Shown here piece after piece: positions 36,086-45,888 of a stretch of DNA of 64,000 nt (position 1 is its first letter; each line of letters opens with the position of its first letter). Below the pieces are notes generated by a model. It was given only the letters and a program-made list of their open reading frames with translations. It searched no databases and was not told the origin of the DNA. The stretch lies in the NCBI RefSeq assembly GCF_003574135.1, contig NZ_AP018341.1:1-64000 (forward strand), read 5' to 3'. The stretch comes from a cyanobacterium endosymbiont of Rhopalodia gibberula. GTDB taxonomy: Bacteria; Cyanobacteriota; Cyanobacteriia; Cyanobacteriales; Microcystaceae. A program made the position numbers and the translations under genes.

Positions 36086-36520
36086 TTATCCTAATGTTGC
36101 CAAGATATCTTCTGCGTGACTGTCAGTTTTTACCTTTTCGTCTACATGGTTAATTTTGCCTTCAGCATCTATAATATAGGTGACACGCTTAGAATGACCG
36201 CCTCCGTCTACATCGTATGATTTAGTGATCTCTCCACCACTATCAACAAGGAGTTGAAAGGGTAGGCTATACTTCTCTTTGAATTTTAGGTGCGAAGCTT
36301 GATCGTCCATACTAACTCCAAGAACAACTATTTCTTTACCTTGATATTGATTGTAATTATCACGAAAACTCTGTGCCTCTTTGGTACAACCAGGAGTATC
36401 GTCCTTAGGATAAAAATACATAACAATGACTTTGCCTTTAAAATCGGATAAAGAAACAGTTTTGCCCTCATCATCCGTAGTAGTAAAATCTGGTGCAATG
36501 GTTCCAACAGATAAAACCAT
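36086..36520 (-). CDS. Peroxiredoxin, Bcp/PrxQ family
   Basis: Thiol peroxidase that reduces hydrogen peroxide and organic peroxides. The 144-aa protein shows the thioredoxin-fold Prx motif YPKDDTPGCTKEAQSFRD with peroxidatic Cys45. In many PrxQ enzymes a resolving Cys follows five residues later (position 50); here it is Gln, so this is likely a 1-Cys-type member needing an outside thiol. Later conserved residues (VLGVSMDD, SLPFQLLVD, RVTYIID) are normal. The gene ends 52 bases from the convergent tRNA-Ser. Useful to a cell combining respiration with oxygen-sensitive nitrogen fixation, though that link is inference. Confidence 0.93.
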   Translation of the reverse strand: MVLSVGTIAPDFTTTDDEGKTVSLSDFKGKVIVMYFYPKDDTPGCTKEAQSFRDNYNQYQGKEIVVLGVSMDDQASHLKFKEKYSLPFQLLVDSGGEITKSYDVDGGGHSKRVTYIIDAEGKINHVDEKVKTDSHAEDILATLG

Positions 36521-36630
36521 AGTTCTTAATTCCTTAGATTGAAAGTTTATTAATTTCGATCATAAGGTTTTACATGTTCTTTGAACACCTTTAACAATAA
36601 AGACATTGGACTTTTTCAAAAAAAATTTTT

Positions 36631-37050
36631 ATGGCTGCTTCTTCAATTCAACTTCTGACTCTCTCAGACCTCAACTATTCTAGCAAGACTATAAAACGAG
36701 CTGAACGTGCTTTATGTTGCACTTCGTTTAGGTTATCTTTATTTGTTGCAATGGGAAAGAATAGTGTTCCTCTATCTAAAATTGCTCAATCCACTGGTGT
36801 TGAGAAAAAATACACTCAAAAGTTTCTTTCGTATCAAAAAACTGAAAGAGACTTAATGTGGTTAATTACTGTGGGTATCCTACGACGGGAAGTTGATGGA
36901 CAAGGAATTACAGATAGTTTTCGTTTAACCCCCTTAGGACGGAAAGTTGTCGCTAAGTGGGAAAGCCAAGGAGAACAAGTGTCTCAACCTTCGTGGTGGG
37001 ATTGTATAGTAAATCGCCTAACCCGTTGGTTTAATTTTCTTTTATTGTAA
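36631..37050 (+). CDS. Conserved cyanobacterial hypothetical protein
   Basis: A 139-aa basic protein. The stretch from about residue 28 to 110 (CTSFRLSLFVAM, VPLSKIAQSTGVEKKYTQKFL, LMWLITVGILRREVDGQGI, FRLTPLGRKVVAKWE) is helix-turn-helix-like in spacing and ends in a winged-helix-style beta hairpin. I believe it belongs to a small family restricted to cyanobacteria (possibly the Npun_F0494 group), but this is from memory of the pattern. It is divergent from the peroxiredoxin gene and 68 bases upstream of cobQ on the same strand. Function unknown; DNA binding is a possibility only. Confidence 0.75.
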   Translation: MAASSIQLLTLSDLNYSSKTIKRAERALCCTSFRLSLFVAMGKNSVPLSKIAQSTGVEKKYTQKFLSYQKTERDLMWLITVGILRREVDGQGITDSFRLTPLGRKVVAKWESQGEQVSQPSWWDCIVNRLTRWFNFLLL

Positions 37051-37118
37051 AAATACAAAAAGTCATGGGCACAGCTGAGCAAAAGTCTTATGTCCTTAAT
37101 ATTAGGTTTAACTGATTT

Positions 37119-38603
37119 ATGAACTCTATCATGGTGGTAGGAACAACGTCCCACGCCGGAAAATCTTTTCTTACTACGGCTATTTGTCGAATTTTAGTTC
37201 GTCAAGGGTGGCGTGTTACCCCATTTAAGGGACAAAATATGTCATTAAATGCCTATATTACTCCTGATGGCGGGGAAATTGGGTACGCCCAAGCAGTACA
37301 GGCCTGGGCGGCCAAAATAATCCCTACAATCGAAATAAATCCTATTTTACTTAAACCTCAGGGAGATATGATATCCCAAGTCATTATGAAGGGGAGCATG
37401 ATAGGAACAACCCATGCAGCTGAATATTATGAAAAGTATTTTGATAAAGGATGGAATGCTATTACATCATGTCTTGAGCATCTAAAAACAAGATATGATG
37501 TGATCGTTTGTGAAGGTGCCGGGAGTCCTGCTGAAATAAATTTAAAACACCGAGATCTAACGAATATGCGAGTTGCCCGCTATTTAAACGCAGCGACCAT
37601 TTTGGTGGTTGATATCGATCGCGGAGGAGCATTTGCCCATGTGGTAGGAACCTTACAACTCCTTGAACCTGAAGAAAGGGCATTAATTAAGGGTATTATT
37701 ATCAATAAATTTCGGGGACAGCGATCGTTATTAGATTCAGGGATTGATTGGTTAGAAAATTACACTAAAATTCCTGTTTTGGGAATTATTCCCTGGCGTA
37801 ATTTTGTGTTCCCTTCAGAGGATTCTTTGAATTTATTAGATCGGCAATCATCCAATACAAAAGGAGAATTAACCATCAATGTTCTCCGCTTGTCTCATAT
37901 TGCAAATTTTACAGATTTCGAGCCCCTAGATGCAGAACCAACAGTTAATTTAAAATATCTTGATCTCCAAGACCCTTTAAATTATCCTGACGCTGTAATT
38001 ATTCCAGGCTCTAAAACTACTATCGTTGATTTAATTGAACTTCATAAAAGTGGAATGGCAAAAAAAATACGAGATTATATCAAGTTGGGAGGTGTTGTCA
38101 TTGGGATTTGTGGTGGATTTCAAATGCTAGGAAAACAGATATTTGATTCTGAGCAATTAGAAAGTGACAAAAATTTCTGTTTAGGATTAAATTTACTTCC
38201 GATGGAAACAGTTATTACCCCTAAAAAAATTTCTCGCCAACGACAAATAATATCTAATTATCCCAAATCTGGTTTAATCGTAATAGGGTATGAAATTCAC
38301 CAAGGAATTACTTGTTCAATCGAGTCAAAAAAAACAAGAAAAGCTATCACTTTGTACTCTTTATTTGATGATTCTAGTTTAGGAGTTGTTAACGATACTT
38401 ATTCTGTTTGGGGTTGTTATTTACACGGACTATTTAATAATGGAGTCTGGCGACGGACTTGGTTGAATTTTCTACGTCAACGTAGGGGTTTATCTAGTTT
38501 GCCTACATCGATTAGTAATTATTGCGAACAACGGAATACTAACCTTGATATACTAGCTGATTTAGTGGAGGAATTTGTTAATCTAAAACCCATATTAAAT
38601 TAG
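37119..38603 (+). CDS. cobQ: Cobyric acid synthase
   Basis: Glutamine-dependent amidation of adenosylcobyrinic a,c-diamide at positions b, d, e and g in (pseudo)cobalamin synthesis. The 494-aa protein has the N-terminal ATP-binding domain (VVGTTSHAGKSFL Walker A-like, FKGQNMSLNAY) and a C-terminal class I glutamine amidotransferase domain with the nucleophile Cys in VVIGICGGFQMLG and the His in GYEIHQG and YLHGLF. Complete length. Likely cotranscribed with the upstream small gene and the downstream 2Fe-2S protein (next ATG 35 bases after the stop). Together with cobK it shows the corrin pathway is kept. Confidence 0.96.
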   Translation: MNSIMVVGTTSHAGKSFLTTAICRILVRQGWRVTPFKGQNMSLNAYITPDGGEIGYAQAVQAWAAKIIPTIEINPILLKPQGDMISQVIMKGSMIGTTHAAEYYEKYFDKGWNAITSCLEHLKTRYDVIVCEGAGSPAEINLKHRDLTNMRVARYLNAATILVVDIDRGGAFAHVVGTLQLLEPEERALIKGIIINKFRGQRSLLDSGIDWLENYTKIPVLGIIPWRNFVFPSEDSLNLLDRQSSNTKGELTINVLRLSHIANFTDFEPLDAEPTVNLKYLDLQDPLNYPDAVIIPGSKTTIVDLIELHKSGMAKKIRDYIKLGGVVIGICGGFQMLGKQIFDSEQLESDKNFCLGLNLLPMETVITPKKISRQRQIISNYPKSGLIVIGYEIHQGITCSIESKKTRKAITLYSLFDDSSLGVVNDTYSVWGCYLHGLFNNGVWRRTWLNFLRQRRGLSSLPTSISNYCEQRNTNLDILADLVEEFVNLKPILN

Positions 38604-38638
38604 TTAATAGATTGTTAATCCTAAGGGTTTTAAAAATC

Positions 38639-38878
38639 ATGACAGTTAAAGTACAGTTTCTACCTGATAAAATTACTATTGAAGCTCAGCCTGGTGAACT
38701 TATATTAGAGGTAGCACAAAGGGCAGAAGTGTTTATTCCCACAGGATGTTTAATGGGTTATTGTCATGCTTGTGAAGTGGAATTAGAGGACGGCAATCCT
38801 GTTTGTTCTTGTATTAGTATAATTCCAGCTGGAAGTGATTTTTTAAAAATTTATGTCTATTCCGATCCTGTTTGGTAA
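38639..38878 (+). CDS. Small 2Fe-2S ferredoxin-like protein
   Basis: A 79-aa protein of the plant-type ferredoxin fold. Cys37, Cys42 and Cys45 form a C-x4-C-x2-C motif (TGCLMGYCHACEVEL), with Cys56 and Cys58 close behind in place of the usual distant fourth Cys. The frame also opens at a TTG at 38612, but the ATG at 38639 gives the normal family N-terminus MTVKVQF and is preferred. It follows cobQ by 35 bases on the same strand, suggesting an electron donor for a reductive step in corrin synthesis; this is inferred from position only. Confidence 0.85.
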   Translation: MTVKVQFLPDKITIEAQPGELILEVAQRAEVFIPTGCLMGYCHACEVELEDGNPVCSCISIIPAGSDFLKIYVYSDPVW

Positions 38879-38919
38879 TTAATAGAGTATTTTTTATTAC
38901 ACAAATTGTTGAGCTTTTA

Positions 38920-38943
38920 ATAAGTTATTAGTTAATAACTTAT
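38920..38943 (+). terminator. Hairpin after the cobQ operon
   Basis: Arms 38920-38930 and 38933-38943 (11 perfect pairs, 2-base loop) start 41 bases after the ferredoxin-like stop. A third partial copy of the arm lies at about 38954-38965. AT-only stem without a T run; termination is inferred from position. Confidence 0.45.
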
Positions 38944-39099
38944 ATTTATAATTTAATAACTTATTAATATCCCTAGAAAAGGGAGAGATATAGGGAAAAA
39001 GCATCAAGATAAATATACATAATATTTTCTGAGGCTATTGTATAATTTTTCTATTTGCCAAATCTTCGGACTAGATTGGTATTTAGCTGTTTTTCCTTT

Positions 39100-39396
39100 T
39101 TAACAATTTTTTGGGGCTAATTTACTTAATAAATAACTTTTTACTCTTATGAATCGACTCTTGCCTAAAAATCCGGCATCTTCAATTAAATGTTTTGGAC
39201 CAACTTGGAACAAATTTTCAGACTTTAATTGCCTAATTGTATCGTAGAGAGCTTTTGATTTATAACGTATATAAACCCCATACTCCCATTCTAACTTAAT
39301 CTGACAGCAGTTGAAGTTTAGAAAACGGCTGAGAACAACTACCGTCCGTACAGCACAATCGTAATTCAGACAGTAATCACAGTTAACTTTTAATTT
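39100..39396 (-). pseudogene. 98-codon reading frame lacking a start codon
   Basis: The minus strand is open from a TAG at 39397-39399 to a TAA at 39100-39102. Its residue mix is protein-like: VNCDYCLNYDCAVRTVVVLSRF with paired Cys, then IKLEWEYGVYIRYKSKALYD, then QVGPKHLIEDAGFLGKSRFI. No ATG, GTG or TTG occurs in the N-terminal half, so no ordinary start exists; the only TTG would remove most of it. Past the TAA the same frame continues KGKTAKYQSSPKIWQIEKLYN, also protein-like, suggesting a point nonsense mutation. tRNA-Ser(GGA) begins 14 bases upstream, so an older start may have been deleted. The family was not recognised. Confidence 0.5.
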
Positions 39397-39409
39397 CTAA
39401 TTCTGTATA

Positions 39410-39496
39410 CGGAGAGGGAGGGATTCGAACCCTCGTTAAAGTTACCCTCAAACAGCATTTCCAGTGCTGCGCCTTCAACCACTCGGCCACCTCTCC
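39410..39496 (-). tRNA. tRNA-Ser (GGA)
   Basis: An 87-base class II tRNA on the minus strand with anticodon GGA (loop CTGGAAA) and a long variable arm. Acceptor and T-loop match the tRNA-Ser(CGA) at 35947 closely. Discriminator G; no encoded CCA. Confidence 0.96.
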
Positions 39497-40057
39497 AGGT
39501 GGGTCACAACTAAACAATTATAGGATAAAATGTTCTATTAGATCAAGTTTTCTTATAAAAGATTTGGGCAAGAGACAAAGTAAAGGGAATATTTTATTGT
39601 CAGGAGGAATATCACTTAGACTTTAACGCTTGCCAATCACTACGGCAAACCCTCAGTAATTGTGTTATTTTCAGCATAAATATCTAGATTTATCTAGAGG
39701 TCAACAGGATACATTGGAAATTTTATGACATCCTCACTTGCAGATAAACATAAATAGGCTCGCAAAACATCATTTTTGTTTCTCACACAAGAAGTGTATT
39801 TTTTTCATAATGTGTTGAGTAAATAATCTCTAATATACTTTTTTATATTACTGTTAGGTTTTCCCTTCTTCAACAATGACAACCAAGATAAATTGATGCA
39901 CAGAGAATCGACATATGGACTGATTGATAACAACAACCACTGATGATGCCTAAAATTGAACAGGGGGTAATTCAAAAATAATATCAGCACCCCTTCAATT
40001 TCTTCATTAAGGACTAAGATGTGTTAACAACTCCCCGAATGACTGCATTTACCTCTG
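39497..40057. other. Gap with unassigned relic frames
   Basis: The minus strand at 39805-40020 shows two overlapping frames with protein-like stretches (GADIIFELPPVQF-stop and ASSVVVVINQSICRF in one; HHQWLLLSISPYVDSLC in another), consistent with a frameshifted old gene next to the DHOD-like pseudogene. Product not recognised. Confidence 0.4.
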
Positions 40058-40784
40058 CTAAGCAGGAGCATGGGTTTGTAGTAGTTTTATATACTAAGTT
40101 TGTTCAAAGGCTGTAGAGTCAGGAAAATGAAGTTAGCTGAGACTTTCTTACATTTGTTGGATGGATTCATCCTCGTATTCTCCCATCCAAATTGAATATT
40201 CCTTCTTTTGGGGTACTGATATATTCAATGCCATGATGGAGCAAAGCACTTGCCATCTGAGTAATTTTAACCTCAACAATTACTACTTTTAGCAAATCTA
40301 CCTTGTTATGAATGCCACTAGTCGTCGTTAAGTTTGCATCAATGCGACGATAAAGAATAACAATCCAGAACATGATCAGACACACAGACTAAGGGTGCTA
40401 AATAGCATATTAGAGTGGATTTCCAGGTTTTCTAAAATTAGATTTGGTTAATGAGAGCGATTAAACAATACGAGTTTAGCCCCTACTTGGACTGGTCGCC
40501 TAGTCATATTAGCCATTCTGCTGAAATGGAGACCAATATAGATATTTAATTCTAAGACATCAGTCCCCGCCTGTTAAATTTATTTGACATAATCTAATTA
40601 ACTATCAAGGATAAATCTATTAAGAATAGCAATGATTAAGAGTCTTTAGCATTTCTTTCACTTGACGGATGTAATTGAGATATTTTCGAGAACCTATATG
40701 AGAAATTTCTAGTTCAGAAAAGTAGGTTAACGCTTTCGGAAAACTTTTCGTTCCATGAGTAAGATAATGATGAAATTTTCGGCG
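40058..40784 (-). pseudogene. Dihydroorotate dehydrogenase-like protein, decayed
   Basis: A dead member of the FMN-linked DHOD-like family. Reading 40784 to 40058 on the minus strand with frame changes gives, in correct order: HGTKSFPKALTYFSELEI, RKYLNYIRQVKEML, IAILNRFILDS, LDYVK, AGTDVLELNIYI, then (after a deletion) GAKLVLFNRSH, LENLEIHSNMLFSTLS, IVILYRRIDANLTTTSGIHN, VDLLKVVIVEVKITQMASALLHHGIEYI, WMGEYEDESIQQM, and LHFPDSTAFEQT to a final stop. These are the beta/alpha-barrel blocks seen in intact members. At least eight stops and several frameshifts interrupt it, and the first 80-100 residues are missing. In other cyanobacteria such genes often neighbour nifJ, which is not seen here. Confidence 0.8.
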
Positions 40785-41461
40785 TTATTACTATAATTTT
40801 TTCTTAAAAAGAGAGTACAAAATAACCGATAAATCACCACTTTTTCATAATTTTTAAGATATCAATCTCTTTAGTTTATAGGGTTAAAAATCTCTTTCAG
40901 TAGTGAGATTAGAGGCTCATATTAATATAATTTATCGTTAAACTTCAAATTTATTCCTAGTATATAAATTTTGGGTTTATCCTGCGTTTTCGTCAAAAAA
41001 ATTTTTTATAAAAAATGGAGTTATTACGAGTATCTTGTATATATAAATCTTAAAAGACTGTAATTATTATGTTTACCATCTCTGTCATATTTTATCCTTA
41101 TTTTAAGGTTTGTCCTGACTCTTTTTCTTCAGCTCAATATCTTTTTATAATTTTCTTAAGTTTTTTAGGTTTCGTTCAGAATAAATCTGAGATTGAATAG
41201 ACCTAATTATTAATCTTAAATAAGCATATTTTTAACAAATTAGTCAATATATAATAAAAATTACTGTGTTTTTAAGTAAGTTATAAAAAGCAACTAAAAC
41301 TATAATTATTTGTTCTTTAACTTTAATCTATATATTTATTATTTTTATCTCATTATTTAGTATTTTATAATCAAGTGTATTTACAGAATTTTAGTAAAGA
41401 AAGTGGTATCTCTATAATCATTATTTACACATATGTAAATACTATTAATAATAAGTAAAAC
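40785..41461. other. Gap between DHOD relic and cobK
   Basis: About 680 bases of AT-rich DNA with stops in all frames. The missing N-terminal part of the DHOD-like gene should have lain at its left edge but is not readable. Nothing else seen. Confidence 0.6.
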
Positions 41462-42220
41462 CTAGGAATATTGATAACAAAATCTAATGATGTCTGATAA
41501 TTGGTATGTTTGTTGAGGATAGCTCACTAAAGGTCGTTTAATAATAATTATTTTTACTCCTAATTCAGTTGCTACTAACCTTTTTATTAACTCTCCTCCC
41601 TGTCTTCCCGATGCTTTAGAAACAACCAAAGAAATATTCCATTGCCGCCATAATGCTTGTTCTAATTCTGCACTAACAGGAGGACGTAAGGCAATTAAGC
41701 GATCACTGCTAAAGCCTGCTTTTATAGCCACTTCCAATGATTCTATTTTAGGAAGAACACGAGCAAATAAAACAGCGCGACTCTGCCAAATTTTAAATAA
41801 AGGTAATGGTTTATAACCAACACTTAATAAAGTTTTTTCTCCTTGAAGATAATTACCTTTAATCAAAGTGTCAAAATTATCGAGAGTAATGATTTCGGGA
41901 GAAGGAGGAAGGGATGCTCGTTCATAGCGGAGATAAGGTATATAATTTTCTTGGGAAACAGTGATTGCCTGCCGAGAAATCTGCACTGCATAAGGATGAG
42001 AAGCGTCTACAATAGCGATAATTTTTTCTTGTTGACATAAAAGTCGAATTTTGTCTGTATTTAAAGTACCTGTTTTTATAGTTAAATAGGGGCTCCTGGG
42101 ATAGAGAATTTGGACATTTTCTGTAGCTACAGTGACGAGACAGGCTAGTCGCTCTGAAACGATAGATTCAGCAATTATAACACTATCTCTTGTTCCTCCA
42201 ATTAGCCAAATTTTTCTCAT
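41462..42220 (-). CDS. cobK: Precorrin-6A reductase
   Basis: Reduces precorrin-6A (or cobalt-precorrin-6A, as CbiJ) with NADPH during corrin ring synthesis. The 252-aa protein has the expected N-terminal dinucleotide-binding turn WLIGGTRDS, then VDASHPYAVQISRQA and YIPYLRYERA, the core of the CobK/CbiJ family, and a second-lobe VSKASGRQGGELIK motif. Complete length. A 66-aa membrane protein gene lies just upstream (12-base gap) in the same direction, probably one transcript. With cobQ 3 kb away, it shows that the pathway remains under selection. Confidence 0.93.
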   Translation of the reverse strand: MRKIWLIGGTRDSVIIAESIVSERLACLVTVATENVQILYPRSPYLTIKTGTLNTDKIRLLCQQEKIIAIVDASHPYAVQISRQAITVSQENYIPYLRYERASLPPSPEIITLDNFDTLIKGNYLQGEKTLLSVGYKPLPLFKIWQSRAVLFARVLPKIESLEVAIKAGFSSDRLIALRPPVSAELEQALWRQWNISLVVSKASGRQGGELIKRLVATELGVKIIIIKRPLVSYPQQTYQLSDIIRFCYQYS

Positions 42221-42232
42221 AATTAATAATAC

Positions 42233-42433
42233 TTATCCTCCTCCTCCTTTTAAAGCTTTTTGAAAATTATGACGGTAAGAAATATTAAAAATAATTAAAA
42301 CTGGCCATAATAGACTTAAGATTAATTTGTCAGGTAATTGACGACTAAAGTTAGTGTAGCTATAGCCTTTGAGAAATTTCCAGATACCAGCTAAATAAAC
42401 AACTAGTATAGTAAACAGGATTAGTTTAACCAT
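42233..42433 (-). CDS. Small membrane protein, conserved in cyanobacteria
   Basis: A 66-aa protein with a hydrophobic N-terminal helix (residues 3-20), a hydrophilic middle (YSYTNFSRQLPDKL), a second hydrophobic helix (about 39-51), and a basic tail ending LKGGGG. The W-P-V-L-x-x-F-N-x-S-Y-R pattern resembles small cyanobacterial proteins I have seen before without assigned function. The 12-base spacing to cobK and the absence of stops in an otherwise decaying area argue that it is real. Confidence 0.7.
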   Translation of the reverse strand: MVKLILFTILVVYLAGIWKFLKGYSYTNFSRQLPDKLILSLLWPVLIIFNISYRHNFQKALKGGGG

Positions 42434-45400
42434 TTTAATTCTCTTTTGAAAAGGTTAATTAAGGATACGTTTCCTTATAATCTTATCTCACTTATCTCAA
42501 CTTTTTGTAAATTGAGTTACGCAATAACATTTTTTTACTTTAATCAACTCTGCATAAAACACCTACTATTTATCTAGATAATGGTCCATATCACTGATCG
42601 AATAAATAATCAATTTAACTTTATTAAATTTTAATATAAGTAAAAATATAGGCATAAGCTATCTTATCAGAAGATAAGTTTCACTCAAAGTAAATCACTC
42701 ATTATTCTTTTAGAAAGCTAATATTTCTCGTTATTTACTGTATTAACTACTTTATTTTTTATCTTTTAATTATTCAATTTTTTTTTTATTTAATCATTTT
42801 TTTTATTTTAAAAAAATGATTTTTTTGCTGAATATCCAGAGTTTTGTGTTACTTTTTTTCTTAAAAATTTTTCTAAAATAGAGATTTTTCATATTTCTTT
42901 ATAAAAGATTTTATAAAAATTATTCCTTAACTAATAAAATATTACTCACTACTATTTACTTTGTTTTTTCTATTACCTTGTTTATTTAAGTAATTACTCT
43001 AATAGATATTAGATAATTAATCATATTTCTTTTAAAATCAATAAAAATCTATCATTTTTTTTGATTTTACTGTAGACTCCTACTGCTGCTTTATTTTATA
43101 TTTATAGTTTTTTTATAAAAAACTATTTAAGTTAAGTTAAAACTTTTTTTAATATCTAGATATTAAGCTATAATAAATATCTTTTATAGACAATAATTAT
43201 ATATTGTCTCCAATAAGAATAATTTGGGTATCTAAATCTATAAATTACCTGTAGTTTTTTTCAAATTTTAGTTGATATTAAGTATCTATCAATAATTATT
43301 ATACTTTGATTGTTTAATTCTAGACAATATTTTTCAAAAATATTAGGTAACTTAGTTTTTTATTTATATTCACAACAGAAATAGTTAAAGTTTAAGATTT
43401 TTTTATGAAAATTTTTATATATTTTTATCTATAGAGTCATTAATTATAAATAATAAATTACCTTTTTCTATAAATCTAATAATTGTGTCATAAGTAGTTA
43501 TTTCTCAGTATGTTAAAAACAATTAGCTGTTTTAGATAAATAACAAAATTTTGATGGAATTCAATTACAGTTTTAATTTTTTATTAATCCTAAAAAATAG
43601 CTAATTGGTTCCTTATAAAATAACTTATTAAATAAATTTAAACTAGAATAATTGACAAAAGTTAACAAATTAATTAATAGTTTTTAAAATAATTATTTTA
43701 AAAACTATTTAGCTTATAATTAATAATATTTTTCATTTAGAATGAATAGCCTTTTTCTAGTAATTTTACTGTATTTATCTTGATTAATCACTATTAATAC
43801 TTTTTTTTTTATAACTAAAATAATATCTAAAACAGCTGGTTTATTTCAATAATTTAGATTTTTTCTACAGTGATTCGAAATTACTTTAAATATCAAAGTT
43901 AGTCGTTAAAAAATTGATTAATACAAATACTATATCCATATTTTTTAAAGAAAATATAGGAAGCTAACACTAAGGTTACTCCACAAAAATTGGCAAAGAG
44001 ATCTTACCAAAAAATATATTTTAGCTTCTAATCCAAAAATTGATTTGAGATAGAGATTTAAATTAAAATAAGCTGCATTACTTTTACAATAAAAAGCTTT
44101 CTTATATTTATGTCTTAAATTATTTAAAATCTGATAATTAAGACGATAAAATTATCTTCTTTTAAAAAACTTTAAAGGTTATATTTGATCCTAATCCTCA
44201 TAAAATTCAAGTCTTGATATAACTATTCTCAAAAAAATAAATGAGTATATTCACTACAAAAACTTTGTTAAAGTTATTCTTATATTACTACGCTATATTT
44301 ACATATTAAATTAACAATTATATCTGATAATTTTCTAATTTATTTTCAATAATCGAGAGACTTTGTCTTCAAAGTATAGCAAATATTAAGATAGTTAAGC
44401 TATATATAGTATAATCAAAGTTATTATTAGCTAATAATTTTAATATTTATTACTAATAATCAACCAATAATATTCTTAATTATATCTTTTGTTATTGTTC
44501 TATTTTTACTAAAAACTCTACTAAATTAATTATTTAAATATCATAAATAATTTTTTTTATTTTTAATAAAAATTAAATATTTTTTGGCTAAATTTAAAAT
44601 TTCATCTATTATCAATAACTTCAATAGTAGGCTGGTTAAGTATTAATAGATGTCTAATATTTATAAACAAGAAATAAGGTAAAAATAAGGTAAATATTAG
44701 TACATGAGTGTTTGTTAGATTTTGGTTAACTTTAATTTAGCTTATGTAATTTAAAACCTCTTCTGAACTTAATAAAATTTGATTTATACCAAAATAAGTT
44801 CAATTCTTATAATTTACTTTAGCTAAATTAAAGCCTCTACTAATAAAATAATTTTAGCAAATACTTTATTAATTAAATAATATTTATTGGTAAATTTATC
44901 AAATTCTTATCGACCGTTTTATGAATTGTATTAAGATGTTCTTATCGGTTTTAGAAGAGATACCAACAGTCACATCAGATGAGCTCCAAGTCAATTTTTA
45001 AAAAATGATAATTAATTTGAATATAAATGTGTAAGTTTTTATCCCCTGTATCTGTATTAATTATTACGCAAATAGTAGCATAATTACTAGTAAAAAAATA
45101 TCAATCAAATTAGTCTAAAATAATCTCTTATTGAACTTTGATATATTCGGATTCTAAGTAAATATCTAAGACTCAATTCATGTACTTAAAAAACAAGAAC
45201 AATTTCAAAATAAAGAAATTATTTATTAATTTTATGTTTTTTCAGAAAAATTAATTTTTTCTAAAAAAAATTTACTATCTAATTCAAAGAATTTTTGTAT
45301 ATCTTCTATATTTTTTAGAAAAACTATAGACTGAGATAAAGTATAGCAAATACTATTGTCAGTATAACTTACAAAGTTAGTGCGAATTCCTCCGTTGAAT

Positions 45401-45543
45401 AAAATATTTTATTCGTTTGATTATTCTTAACCATAAAAATAAGTTATAGAAGTATAATAATCAATAATTAATAATGGTTAACTGCCCAACTTAAAAATTA
45501 TCTACTATATAATTTAATGATAACTAAATTAATAACGTGATTT
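42434..45543. other. 3.1-kb gene-free AT desert
   Basis: The longest gene-free stretch. Extremely AT-rich, no protein relic could be read in any frame. It contains a 34-bp perfect palindrome at 43676-43709 and shorter hairpins at 42792-42821 (12-bp arms) and 43104-43126 (10-bp arms). Confidence 0.7.
43676..43709. repeat. 34-bp perfect palindrome
   Basis: All 17 pairs match with no loop, AT-only except two G/C pairs near the ends. No gene within 1.2 kb. Confidence 0.75.
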
Positions 45544-45687
45544 ATGGCACGTCAACGTTTAAAATCTAATTTGCCGAAGAAAACTTGTAGAGTTTGCGGA
45601 TTGTCTTTTACCTGGCGCAAAAAATGGGCTAAGTGTTGGGATGATGTAAAGTATTGCTCCGAACGCTGTCGTCGGCATGGTTCTTAG
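45544..45687 (+). CDS. DUF2256 small zinc-finger-like protein
   Basis: A 47-aa basic protein with four Cys in two pairs: CRVCG near residue 15 and, after the [18 protein letters not shown] segment, CSERCRRHG. This matches the DUF2256 family, often annotated as encoded beside DNA photolyase-like genes in other bacteria. A metal-binding role is likely from the Cys pairs, function unknown. It is short enough to escape routine gene calling. The next plus-strand frame (45721) starts 33 bases downstream. Confidence 0.88.
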   Translation: MARQRLKSNLPKKTCRVCGLSFTWRKKWAKCWDDVKYCSERCRRHGS

Positions 45688-45720
45688 TCCAAATAGTGAT
45701 CTTGACTTTTAACTTCATTT

Positions 45721-45888
45721 ATGGTCGCAGTTCAACCTAGATTAACTATTCATGGCAGTGCGAGTTTCTTTACAGATAAAGAGGATTTAGAAAATGTCCG
45801 TCGACCTCTCTATAGTATTGTTAATGAAGTCTATCAACCACTTAAAAATCAAGAAAGTGTGATAGATAATATGATCTTGGGTCACTAA
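45721..45888 (+). pseudogene. Truncated reading frame after DUF2256 gene
   Basis: ATG at 45721 opens 55 codons: MVAVQPRLTIHGSASFF, then EDLENVRRPLYSIVNEVYQPLKN, then VIDNMILGH and a TAA at 45886-45888. The sequence is clearly protein-like. After the stop the same frame continues NKSRFDAGTRFSFAVR and another frame gives LMLEQDLVLQLDKLVYMSA, so the gene appears cut by a nonsense change and frameshift. Product not recognised. A short surviving peptide cannot be excluded. Confidence 0.5.

Noticed and set aside
39805-39990. 61-codon minus-strand frame
   Set aside because: Probably one frame of a decayed gene; another frame over the same bases is equally protein-like, so no intact protein is made.
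40167-40385. 72-codon minus-strand frame as an independent gene
   Set aside because: Its sequence is the middle of the DHOD-like pseudogene; it has no own start context and the rest of the protein is in other frames.
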